From: Tetragenococcus muriaticus DSM 15685
GTDB lineage: Bacteria; Bacillota; Bacilli; Lactobacillales; Enterococcaceae
Assembly: GCF_000423785.1 (NCBI RefSeq)
Contig: NZ_AUIQ01000003.1
Span: 1-64,000, forward strand
Direction of reading: 5' to 3'
DNA length: 64,000 nt
Part shown: piece by piece, positions 16,902-24,222 of the stretch
Layout of the letters: each line of letters starts with the position of its first letter
Numbering within the stretch: the stretch's first letter is position 1
Program-made: the position numbers and the translations under genes
The notes under the pieces: generated by a model
What the model was told of the DNA's origin: nothing
What the model saw: the letters and a program-made list of their open reading frames with translations, nothing else
Database searches by the model: none

Positions 16902-18512
16902 TTAAGCACCTTCAACCATATCGCGCCGTTTATAACCTAAATAACCGAGGAGTATAAGTGCTATACTGATTCCTGTGATGGCAAAGAAAGCAACGGGTTC
17001 AAAGCTATCCATCGGCATATGAGCAAGCCAGTTTTCGACAGCAGTATTAAAAAACCACTCTGGTAAGTCTAAAATGTTGTCAAAATAGCCAAGAACAAAA
17101 GAATATCCTAGGTAGATATAAACAAACTTTCCCAATCTTGGTACCCAACCTAAAGTTAAACTTGCAAGTCCCGTATAAAAGAGGACAGATGGTAAAAAGT
17201 TATAGCCAGAAGTCAGAAAATCCATAAGGTCCATTGAATGATTATCTATCGAATAGATGGCTGTACTACCTAAACTACCTGCAGCGAATAAAATGCCAAG
17301 GATCCCACAAAAAACAGCTAATATTACAGTCGTCCAATAAAATTGTCCGCGAGATACTTTTGTAGTGAAAAGTTGACTTAAATGTTGGCGACTTTCTTCT
17401 ACAAAGAGCTTGTTTACAATATTGATAGGCAAAATGGCGACTAAAAAAATCATGACGAGCATAATTGTGCTGGTAAATGACTCTTCGATAGAAATATCAG
17501 AAGCAGTAAACATTTGCTGTAACAGTTCATTACTTTCTATAAAAGTAGCCATATCTCCATAAATAGACCCATAGGCAGCTCCCATAATAATAAAAGCTAT
17601 CAACCATGCAATAATCATACCTTTGTTAATTTTTATAAATAAACTTGGAACAGATAATAAAGATTGTTTAGCGTTTCCTTGTCCTTCTCTTTCGGGTAAA
17701 TAACCTCTATCCATGTCACGTTTTCCTTCAAGTGAAAAAGCTATAATGGCAGCAACTACACTAAAGATAACAGCGAAAATAAGAATAACCCAATTATTTT
17801 CAGTAAAAGGATAAGTTAAATAAGTCCACCCTAAGGGATTGAACAAAGAAAGGTCGACATTTGAAACGTCAGTCCCTGCACGTATAATATATAAAAAACC
17901 AATGATTCCTAGAGAGGCACCTGTTGCTCCAGAAGAATTTGGCATGATTTGTGCTAAAATCAGAGCGATTGTTGCGCCAGTGATCCCTGCCATAGCTATA
18001 GTAGCACTAAACAATAAAGCACCTTCAGCAGAAATTGTATTGATATCAAAGCTGATCATGATACCGCTAATAAAAATAGCTAATAAAACATTAATAATTA
18101 TTGTTTCTATCATAGTTGCAAAAGAATTCGCTTGTCGTCCAACTTGAAATGAACGTACAAGCTCAGTTAATCCAAGATCCTCTTCTTTACGAGTATGGCT
18201 TGTTACATGCAAAGCAGCAATTATCAAGGAAAATAAACTACAAAATAGTAACATTTCATTAGCATACATCGCTCCTATTGTATAATCTGTTGCGGATTCA
18301 ATCGGAGTGGGTCCTACCATAGCTACCATGGCAGGATTTTGCATCGTTTCATACATTCCCTGTAATCCTTGTCCTTTTGCTATCTCTTCAAAAGCTGGGC
18401 CAAATCCAGCTGAGAACAGACCAATACCTAGTATCCAAAGAATGATTTTGAGCCAGTCTCTTTTGAAATATTGGAAGAGCAAGGTTAGCGTTTTATTAAA
18501 TCTTTCTTGCAT
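16902..18512 (-). CDS. ABC transporter permease, ABC-2 exporter type
   Basis: A 536-residue polytopic membrane protein with about twelve hydrophobic helices arranged as two six-helix halves, separated by a hydrophilic linker near residues 265-290 (EGKRDMDRGYLPEREGQG). This matches exporter permeases of the tetronasin/polyketide-antibiotic type. It pairs with the ATPase gene immediately upstream (25-base gap). ATG at 18512 is preceded by GAAAGAAGGG. The exported compound is unknown. The divergent TetR gene suggests induction by a small molecule. Confidence 0.85.
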   Translation of the reverse strand: MQERFNKTLTLLFQYFKRDWLKIILWILGIGLFSAGFGPAFEEIAKGQGLQGMYETMQNPAMVAMVGPTPIESATDYTIGAMYANEMLLFCSLFSLIIAALHVTSHTRKEEDLGLTELVRSFQVGRQANSFATMIETIIINVLLAIFISGIMISFDINTISAEGALLFSATIAMAGITGATIALILAQIMPNSSGATGASLGIIGFLYIIRAGTDVSNVDLSLFNPLGWTYLTYPFTENNWVILIFAVIFSVVAAIIAFSLEGKRDMDRGYLPEREGQGNAKQSLLSVPSLFIKINKGMIIAWLIAFIIMGAAYGSIYGDMATFIESNELLQQMFTASDISIEESFTSTIMLVMIFLVAILPINIVNKLFVEESRQHLSQLFTTKVSRGQFYWTTVILAVFCGILGILFAAGSLGSTAIYSIDNHSMDLMDFLTSGYNFLPSVLFYTGLASLTLGWVPRLGKFVYIYLGYSFVLGYFDNILDLPEWFFNTAVENWLAHMPMDSFEPVAFFAITGISIALILLGYLGYKRRDMVEGA

Positions 18513-18537
18513 AGTATTTTTTCCCTTCTTTCAATGT

Positions 18538-19419
18538 TTATCCTTTGTAATGGCGCATAAATAAATCTTCAAGCGTAGGGGGGACAGCTTCAAATTTTTT
18601 TACGCCTAACTTACTTGCTTCTAACAAAACTTCATCAAGATATTTATTTTCTACAGAAAATACGGCTTGATTATCTGTTTGTTGGAAGTTATGAATCCCA
18701 ATTACTTCGGACATTTTGGCTACGTCTTTTTCAGTCACTAAAGTTACAGTAGGACGTGTTAAATGACGTAATTCATCAAGCGACCCTGATTCCACAATTT
18801 CACCTTGACGAATAATAGCAATTTTATCTGCTAAATGTTCTACTTCATTTAAACTATGGGAAGAAAGAAGAATAGTCTTTCCTGCATCTTTGATTTTTTG
18901 AACTTCTTCTTGGAAAATAGCTCCCATTAGTGGATCTAGCCCCGAAGTTGGTTCATCAAAAATATATAAATCTGAATCGACAGACAAAGCCGCAATTAAG
19001 CCAACTTTTTGACGGTTCCCTTTAGAGTAATTTTTAGCTTTTTTCTTTGGGTCTAATTCAAAACGTTTCACTAATGCCTCTCGCTTTTGTTTGTTTCCAC
19101 TACCATGAAGCTTCATAAATAGATCAATAATTTCACCGCCACTAAGGTTTCCCCAAAGTGATACGTCGCCAGGAACATATGAAATCCGTTTGTGTATGTC
19201 GAGACTGTCCTTCCATACATCTTTTCCGAAGATTTTTGCTTGCCCAGCAGAACGTTTGATAATACCTAGTAAAATACGAATAGTTGTTGACTTACCTGCC
19301 CCATTTGGTCCAATGAAACCAGTGACTTCACCAGCTTTTACTGAAAAAGTAACATCAGTTAATGCTTGAAACTTTCCGAACTTTTTTTGTAGTTGATTCG
19401 TCTTAATGATTTCTTCCAT
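18538..19419 (-). CDS. ABC transporter ATP-binding protein
   Basis: A 293-residue ATPase with Walker A GPNGAGKSTT near residue 38, a signature-like YSKGNRQK motif near 135, Walker B LYIFDEPTSGLDP, and an H-loop in LLSSHSLNE. A C-terminal extension of about 75 residues is typical of drug or antibiotic export ATPases. It is the first gene of an operon with the twelve-helix permease. ATG at 19419 follows AAAGGAGAG. A promoter with TTGACT/TATTAT lies upstream, next to inverted repeats likely used by the divergent TetR regulator. Confidence 0.92.
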   Translation of the reverse strand: MEEIIKTNQLQKKFGKFQALTDVTFSVKAGEVTGFIGPNGAGKSTTIRILLGIIKRSAGQAKIFGKDVWKDSLDIHKRISYVPGDVSLWGNLSGGEIIDLFMKLHGSGNKQKREALVKRFELDPKKKAKNYSKGNRQKVGLIAALSVDSDLYIFDEPTSGLDPLMGAIFQEEVQKIKDAGKTILLSSHSLNEVEHLADKIAIIRQGEIVESGSLDELRHLTRPTVTLVTEKDVAKMSEVIGIHNFQQTDNQAVFSVENKYLDEVLLEASKLGVKKFEAVPPTLEDLFMRHYKG

Positions 19420-19473
19420 TTTTTATCTCTCCTTTAGTCAATCAAGATACAACTAAAATCTAACAATATATTA

Positions 19474-19498
19474 AAACTGAATAGTTTGAATTAGTTTT
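19474..19498. promoter_or_regulatory. Candidate TetR operator
   Basis: AAACT-GAAT-AGTTT (19474-19487) is a perfect inverted repeat, and a further AGTTTT half-site follows at 19493-19498. It lies between the exporter promoter and its start codon, where repressor binding would block transcription. Assignment to the neighbouring TetR protein is inference. Confidence 0.35.
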
Positions 19499-19549
19499 TA
19501 AAATAAGATTTAAAGGCTAAAAATAAACTATATAAACTTATTTGGTTTT

Positions 19550-19578
19550 ATAATATTATATTTCAATTGAATAGTCAA
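19550..19578 (-). promoter_or_regulatory. Promoter of the ABC exporter operon
   Basis: Reading the minus strand, TTGACT (19578-19573) and TATTAT (19555-19550) are separated by exactly 17 bases. The spacer contains the palindrome TTCAATTGAA (19562-19571). Confidence 0.6.
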
Positions 19579-19662
19579 TAATGATGGTTAATAATAGGGT
19601 TGCTAGTTTGTGATTTTGCGTATAAAATAGAAGAAAATAACAAAAAGAGAGTGGGGACTCGT

Positions 19663-20253
19663 TTGAATGGTTTTGAAAAACGAAGAGAAGAAAAAGAGAA
19701 GCAAATTCTTGAAGCAACTTTTAACTTATTGAATACAAATGCAAGCCAAGAAAATATAACCATGGAGAAAATAGCTAAGGAAGCACATGTAGGAAAAACG
19801 ACGATTTTTAAGTATTTTGATAGTAAGGAAAATCTTATTCGCAAGGTATTTCAGTCTTATATAGAACAACTAATCGAAGATGCAAGGGAAATTGTCTATG
19901 ACGACCGCCCTTTTGAGGAAACATTGATTGCACTGAGTCAAAATAAGATAAATTATTTAAATAAAATCACCCAACAGTTTTACTTGGAATTAATGAACTA
20001 TATAACTGAAAAAAATGATAATGAACTATCTCTTTTAATGCAACAGTTTACTAAAGAAAACCAGAATATGATGCTTGATCTATTTCATCGCGGCCGAAAA
20101 GAAGGCAAAGTCGCTTTGAAATACTCTGATGAATTTTTAATTAATTTTTTCCAAACATTGATTGAAGGACTATCAAAACCATATGTATACGAAAGGATGA
20201 AGCCTTATACAGCTGAATGGACGGAAATATTAATTAAAGGTGTTGCCCCATAA
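19663..20253 (+). CDS. TetR/AcrR-family transcriptional regulator
   Basis: About 196 residues with an N-terminal TetR helix-turn-helix (ITMEKIAKEAHVGKTTIFKY, within residues 33-53) and a helical ligand-binding C-terminus. It is divergent from the ABC exporter and probably represses it. TTG at 19663 is preferred, although its GTGGGG site is modest. The frame is open to a TTG at 19600, but that region contains a likely promoter (TATAAA at 19621). The ligand is unknown. Confidence 0.87.
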   Translation: MNGFEKRREEKEKQILEATFNLLNTNASQENITMEKIAKEAHVGKTTIFKYFDSKENLIRKVFQSYIEQLIEDAREIVYDDRPFEETLIALSQNKINYLNKITQQFYLELMNYITEKNDNELSLLMQQFTKENQNMMLDLFHRGRKEGKVALKYSDEFLINFFQTLIEGLSKPYVYERMKPYTAEWTEILIKGVAP

Positions 20254-20303
20254 GAATAATGGGCTTTATATTGAAGTTAAATGATAAACATGCTAGTATC
20301 TAA

Positions 20304-20358
20304 AAAAGGGATGGTACTCCCTATAATTACCAGAAGTGGTTAATGGTGCCTATTATAA
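20304..20358 (+). ncRNA. Fluoride riboswitch aptamer (crcB motif)
   Basis: The segment GGGATGGTACTCCCTATAAT (20308-20327), followed by a distal arm and TAATGGTGCCTAT (20341-20353), fits the crcB RNA layout: a GATGG..CTCCC hairpin and a downstream strand ending in CCTA. It precedes two fluC/crcB genes, which this class commonly controls. Its 3' strand (GCCTAT) also forms the 5' arm of the adjacent terminator, so ligand binding and termination are mutually exclusive. Confidence 0.8.
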
Positions 20359-20413
20359 GTAACTGTTTATTTAGCGATTGCTAGATCAATAGTTATCTAT
20401 AATAGGCTTTTTT
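20348..20413 (+). terminator. Riboswitch-controlled terminator before the fluC genes
   Basis: GCCTATTATA (20348-20357) pairs perfectly with TATAATAGGC (20398-20407), extended inward by AGTAACT/AGTTATC, and six T follow. It overlaps the fluoride aptamer, giving the off state. Confidence 0.85.
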
Positions 20414-20427
20414 GTTGGAGGTTTTTT

Positions 20428-20826
20428 ATGTACTATTGTTTACTTGTGATATTTGGGATGATTGGGGCAACATCAAGATATGCTTTAGGGTTATTCATTA
20501 GTGTAGAACAGTTCCCCTTGGCTACTTTAATAGTTAATTTATTAGGTTGTTTTTTGCTTGCTTTTATTACTTATTTTTTTACTCAATTTTCTTCTATCCC
20601 GGCTATTGTTGCTTCAGCGATAGGTACCGGAATAATTGGTTCTTTTACTACTTTTTCAACATTTGCTTTAGAGTCTACGAGTTTAATTCAAGATGGAAAC
20701 TACTTGAGCGCTTTAGGATATATACTTGCTAGTCTATTTGGTGGATTAATAGCCAGTGCGCTGGGTTATAAAGTGAGTAAAAGCTTGATTGTTCGAAGAA
20801 AACGGGGGAAAAAAGATGGTCGTTAA
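20428..20826 (+). CDS. crcB: Fluoride efflux channel, subunit 1
   Basis: A 132-residue, four-helix membrane protein of the Fluc/CrcB family. The signature G-x-x-G-x-x-T-T-F-S-T-F is visible as GIIGSFTTFSTF near residue 70, with an early asparagine in TLIVNLLGCF. Fluc channels are dual-topology dimers that export toxic fluoride. The gene starts 14 bases after the riboswitch terminator T run and overlaps the second copy by 11 bases. Two adjacent divergent copies suggest a heterodimer with fixed orientations. Confidence 0.93.
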   Translation: MYYCLLVIFGMIGATSRYALGLFISVEQFPLATLIVNLLGCFLLAFITYFFTQFSSIPAIVASAIGTGIIGSFTTFSTFALESTSLIQDGNYLSALGYILASLFGGLIASALGYKVSKSLIVRRKRGKKDGR

Positions 20827-21178
20827 TTTTCTGTTAGTTTCTATTGGTGCCGTATTTGGGGTACTTGCGCGTGTTCTTTCGACAAATTGGATCAAAAAAG
20901 GATGGAGACATGCGTTTCCGTTGGCTACTTTTATAATAAATAGCGTAGGTTGCTTTTTTCTTGGTTTAGTTACTGGATTAAGTCTTGAGTCTGGATTTTC
21001 TCTTTTGATAGGAACTGGTTTTATGGGGGCTTTTACCACCTTTTCTACTTTTAATATAGAAAGTATAGAGTTATTACGAATGAAAAATTTTAAGCACTTT
21101 TTTTTCTACACAGGAGCTTCCTATACTTTTGGAATTTTCGCGTCTTTTGTTGGGATTATTTGTGGGAATCTCATTTAA
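20816..21178 (+). CDS. crcB: Fluoride efflux channel, subunit 2
   Basis: A second Fluc protein of 120 residues with GFMGAFTTFSTF and TFIINSVGCF motifs and four hydrophobic helices. ATG at 20816 follows GGGGGAA and lies inside the end of the first copy in another frame; the frame open from 20789 is not needed. The pair is cotranscribed under the fluoride riboswitch. Sequence divergence between the two copies fits a heterodimeric channel, although each could also form homodimers. Confidence 0.93.
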   Translation: MVVNFLLVSIGAVFGVLARVLSTNWIKKGWRHAFPLATFIINSVGCFFLGLVTGLSLESGFSLLIGTGFMGAFTTFSTFNIESIELLRMKNFKHFFFYTGASYTFGIFASFVGIICGNLI

Positions 21179-21216
21179 AAAACTGACACTTATGCTAGTT
21201 TTAGCATTTGTGCCAG
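21177..21216 (-). terminator. Intrinsic terminator of the trmN6/GIY-YIG operon
   Basis: CTGACACTTATGCTA (21183-21197) pairs imperfectly with TAGCATTTGTGCCAG (21202-21216). On the minus strand six T follow at 21182-21177, overlapping the end of crcB on the other strand. Confidence 0.65.
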
Positions 21217-21488
21217 ATATTTTCCCTTTGATGTAATTGTAAATAGTTTTCTTTTTCGATACGTGATAAGCTTTTGAAAAAAGCCTCTGCTTTTGTGGCT
21301 TGGCTTCTTGTTTCAAAAACTTCTGCATGAATCATTTTAAGAGGTCTTCGGCTTTTTGGTTGGGTATATTTGGCGCCAATCCCTTGATTATGTTCTTTTA
21401 ATCTGCGAGAAAGATCAGTTGTGTATCCACCGTAAAAACTACGGTCTTTACAAAGTAATACGTAAAAACAATGTTTTTTATTTTCCAT
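21201..21488 (-). CDS. GIY-YIG nuclease-superfamily protein (YazA/UPF0213 type)
   Basis: A 95-residue single-domain protein. The GIY-YIG core is visible as FYVLLCKDRSFYGGYTTDLS with a downstream arginine in RRLKEHN and a glutamate in AEVFETRSQA. Stand-alone members of this family have no proven role; they resemble the nuclease domain of UvrC. It overlaps trmN6 by 11 bases, the same order as yabB-yazA in Bacillus subtilis, supporting an operon. Confidence 0.88.
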   Translation of the reverse strand: MENKKHCFYVLLCKDRSFYGGYTTDLSRRLKEHNQGIGAKYTQPKSRRPLKMIHAEVFETRSQATKAEAFFKSLSRIEKENYLQLHQRENIWHKC

Positions 21489-22215
21489 AAAGCAGCCTAC
21501 TTGTTTCTAAAGAATAATTTCCATAAGCATCATAAGTGAACATAGGAGGAAGGACTTTAAAACCGTCTGTTTTTCCATCCTTTATCCCTTCAATTAATAA
21601 AATGTTAGCTTCTTTTTCGGCTTTAGGATAGACAAATTGCACACGTTTAGGAGCCAATCGGTTTTTTTTCATTAACTCGATAATTTCCAAAAAACGTTCG
21701 GGACGATGAACCATGGCAAAATGCCCGTTCATTTTTAGTAGTTTGGAAGAAGTGGATAAAACTTGGTCTAAGTCTGTATAGATTTCATGGCGCGCTGTGG
21801 CATAAAATGGGTTAGGATTTTTATGGTTTGTAGGTAGATTTTTGAAATATGGGGGGTTACATAGTACCAAATCACATGAGTCACTTGGAATTTTGGATAA
21901 ACTATCTTTTAAATCGATGGGGAAAACTTCGACCTGATTTTCCAAATGATTTAGCTGGATGCTACGTTGAGCCATATCAGCTAACTTTTTTTGAATTTCA
22001 ATTTGATAGATAGTCCCTCGAGTCTTTTTAGCAATAAATAATCCTACAGCACCATTACCAGCACACAGATCAACAATTGTTCCTTTTTTGGGAATAAGGG
22101 GGAAATTAGCTAATAATACGGCATCTAATGAAAAAGAAAAGACATTTGTACTTTGGATAATTTTAATATTATTCGCGTAAAGTTGATCGATACGTTCATC
22201 TTCTTTTAACCACAT
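21478..22215 (-). CDS. trmN6: tRNA1(Val) (adenine(37)-N6)-methyltransferase-like protein
   Basis: A 245-residue class I SAM methyltransferase with motif I VDLCAGNGAVGLFI near residue 47 and the N6-adenine motif NPPYF near residue 120. This fits the YfiC/YabB family that modifies A37 of tRNA-Val in E. coli; the target here is inferred. ATG at 22215 follows AAAGGAG at some distance. It is cotranscribed with the GIY-YIG gene that overlaps its 3' end. Confidence 0.87.
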   Translation of the reverse strand: MWLKEDERIDQLYANNIKIIQSTNVFSFSLDAVLLANFPLIPKKGTIVDLCAGNGAVGLFIAKKTRGTIYQIEIQKKLADMAQRSIQLNHLENQVEVFPIDLKDSLSKIPSDSCDLVLCNPPYFKNLPTNHKNPNPFYATARHEIYTDLDQVLSTSSKLLKMNGHFAMVHRPERFLEIIELMKKNRLAPKRVQFVYPKAEKEANILLIEGIKDGKTDGFKVLPPMFTYDAYGNYSLETSRLLYGK

Positions 22216-22364
22216 CTGGCAGCAATCTCCTTTTTTATATTCCCATGCATTATACCTTTTTTTCTTAAAAATTAAAATGGAGTATAAATAAAAAACTTGT
22301 CAAATTGACGTTTTTCTTGCATACTAATTTTGGGAATAAAAGATTATACCAAAGGGAAGAGATT

Positions 22365-22982
22365 ATGTTTTATTTATTTATGCGTGGCTTAGTTAAAGGG
22401 CTCTTATTTTTAGTGAATGGAAGAGCTCGTTATGAAAATAAAGAGGTATTGCCCCAGAATGAAAATTATATTTTGGCCGCTCCACATCGAACATGGTGGG
22501 AACCCCTCTACTTGGCAATCGCTGCTGGGCCTAAGAAGTTTGCTTTTATGGCTAAAGAAGAACTGTTTAAAAACCCTATTTTGCGTTTTATCTTGGTCCA
22601 TGCGAATGCATTTGCGGTTAAAAGAGAAAACCCGGGGCCTAGTACAATTAAAACTCCAGTAAAATTATTACGCGAAACAGATTTAAGCTTGTTGATGTTT
22701 CCTAGTGGTACTAGACATTCGACCGAATTAAAGGGTGGCATGGTAGTGATTGGTCGTATGGCCAAAGTACGAATTGTTCCTTGCGTTTATCAAGGACCTT
22801 TGCGATTAAAAGATCTATTTAAACGAAAACGTGTTACCGTTCGTTTTGGCGAGCCTATTGATCTTAGTGATATTAAAAAGGCCGATGAAGCGGGGATGCA
22901 AGTTGTAGAGCAGCGTTTGCAGTCGTCTTTTGATCAACTAGATGAAGAAATTGATCCTAACTTTCATTATGAAGCAAAATAA
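22365..22982 (+). CDS. plsC: 1-acyl-sn-glycerol-3-phosphate acyltransferase
   Basis: Adds the second acyl chain to lysophosphatidate at the membrane. The 205-residue protein has the PlsC blocks: PHRTWWEP (block I, H41), FAVKRENPGPSTI (block II region), LMFPSGTRH (block III) and IVPCVYQGP (block IV). In block I the expected HX4D is HX4E, because residue 46 is glutamate (codon GAA). ATG at 22365 follows AAGGGAAGAG. It is monocistronic, with a terminator downstream. The acidic substitution makes experimental confirmation of activity desirable, but the remaining blocks are intact. Confidence 0.88.
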   Translation: MFYLFMRGLVKGLLFLVNGRARYENKEVLPQNENYILAAPHRTWWEPLYLAIAAGPKKFAFMAKEELFKNPILRFILVHANAFAVKRENPGPSTIKTPVKLLRETDLSLLMFPSGTRHSTELKGGMVVIGRMAKVRIVPCVYQGPLRLKDLFKRKRVTVRFGEPIDLSDIKKADEAGMQVVEQRLQSSFDQLDEEIDPNFHYEAK

Positions 22983-22987
22983 GGGTA

Positions 22988-23022
22988 AGTACAGCGCTTG
23001 TAAATAGGTGCTGTACTTTTTT
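22988..23022 (+). terminator. Intrinsic terminator of plsC
   Basis: AGTACAGC (22988-22995) pairs with GCTGTACT (23010-23017), followed by a six-T run. Confidence 0.85.
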
Positions 23023-23085
23023 GACTTTAGATGAGCATAAAAAGTGATATAATAATGGGAAAGACCTTTTTAGGAGATGAAAAAA

Positions 23086-24222
23086 GTGCGGTTTTTACAT
23101 ACAGGAGATTGGCATATAGGAAAAAAACTTTACGGCTATGACTTGTTAGCCGATCAAAAGGACATCATTGAACAAATTTTAACGATTGCAATCGACCAAC
23201 AAGTGGACGCTATTGTTATTGCAGGGGACTTATATGATCGTAGTCTTCCGAGTGTAGAGGCTTGTCAACTGCTCAATCAGTCATTTATTAAAATGAATTT
23301 AGAAGAAAAGCTGCCACTTTTGGTTATTTCAGGTAATCATGATTCAGACGTGCGTTTAAGCACAGGTATGCCGTGGTATGAACAAACAAATTTTCATTTA
23401 TATACTGATTTGCAGCAATCTTTTGCTCCTATTGAAATAGGAGACACTCAGTTTTTTTTGTTACCCTATTTTGAGCCTATCGCGGCCCGTATTTATTTTG
23501 AAGAAGAAAAATTAACGTTGCAAGAAGCGATGAAAAAAATTATTACGAAAATGTACGATTTGTTTGATCCTAATAAAAAACATGTGCTTGTCACTCACTT
23601 TTTTATTGATGGGAGCAGTCGTTGTGATTCTGAGACTACAGTGGAAGTTGGTGGGCTTGATGGGATTTCCTATCATTTAATCCAAGGATTTGATTATATC
23701 GCTTTAGGCCATTTACATTCAAAAAACGCTCTTAAAAAAGAAAATGCTCTTTATAGCGGCTCGCCGTTAAAGTTTTCATTGTCTGAAAAAGATGACCAAA
23801 AAGGTGTCTGGATTGTAGACAGCCAAACGATGCAGCCAGAATTTCATGAGTTGCATCCTAAACGGGACGTTCGTACCTTAGAAGCTTCCTTTGAGGAATT
23901 AACGAATCCTGTATTTTATCAACAACTTGATCGCAGTTGCTTTTGGTATTTCCAACTAACTGACCGTAGTGTTATTACCAACATGATGGCGCAATTACGT
24001 ACCATTTATCCTAATATATTAGGCGTTGAGCGAATCAACGGACGACAAAAAGAAAATCAAATAAGTCAAATAAAAGAACGTAAAAAAGCACCTTATCATA
24101 TGTTAACGTCTTTTTTTGAAGAAATTACGGGAGATACATTAACTGAAAAACAACGCCTTTGGCTAGAAGAAGGCCTGCAACAAGCTACGGATACAGAAAA
24201 GAGGAACCAAGATGCAACCTAA
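23086..24222 (+). CDS. sbcD: Exonuclease SbcCD, nuclease subunit
   Basis: The Mre11-like nuclease that, with SbcC, cleaves hairpins and protein-blocked DNA ends. It shows the calcineurin-like metal motifs HTGDWHIGK (N-terminus), AGDLYDR, SGNHD and GHLH. GTG at 23086 gives the family-typical start MRFLHTGDWHIGK and lies 9 bases after TAGGAG. The ATG at 23077 touches the ribosome site and is rejected. The 3' end overlaps sbcC by 11 bases, so the two are coupled. Confidence 0.95.
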   Translation: MRFLHTGDWHIGKKLYGYDLLADQKDIIEQILTIAIDQQVDAIVIAGDLYDRSLPSVEACQLLNQSFIKMNLEEKLPLLVISGNHDSDVRLSTGMPWYEQTNFHLYTDLQQSFAPIEIGDTQFFLLPYFEPIAARIYFEEEKLTLQEAMKKIITKMYDLFDPNKKHVLVTHFFIDGSSRCDSETTVEVGGLDGISYHLIQGFDYIALGHLHSKNALKKENALYSGSPLKFSLSEKDDQKGVWIVDSQTMQPEFHELHPKRDVRTLEASFEELTNPVFYQQLDRSCFWYFQLTDRSVITNMMAQLRTIYPNILGVERINGRQKENQISQIKERKKAPYHMLTSFFEEITGDTLTEKQRLWLEEGLQQATDTEKRNQDAT

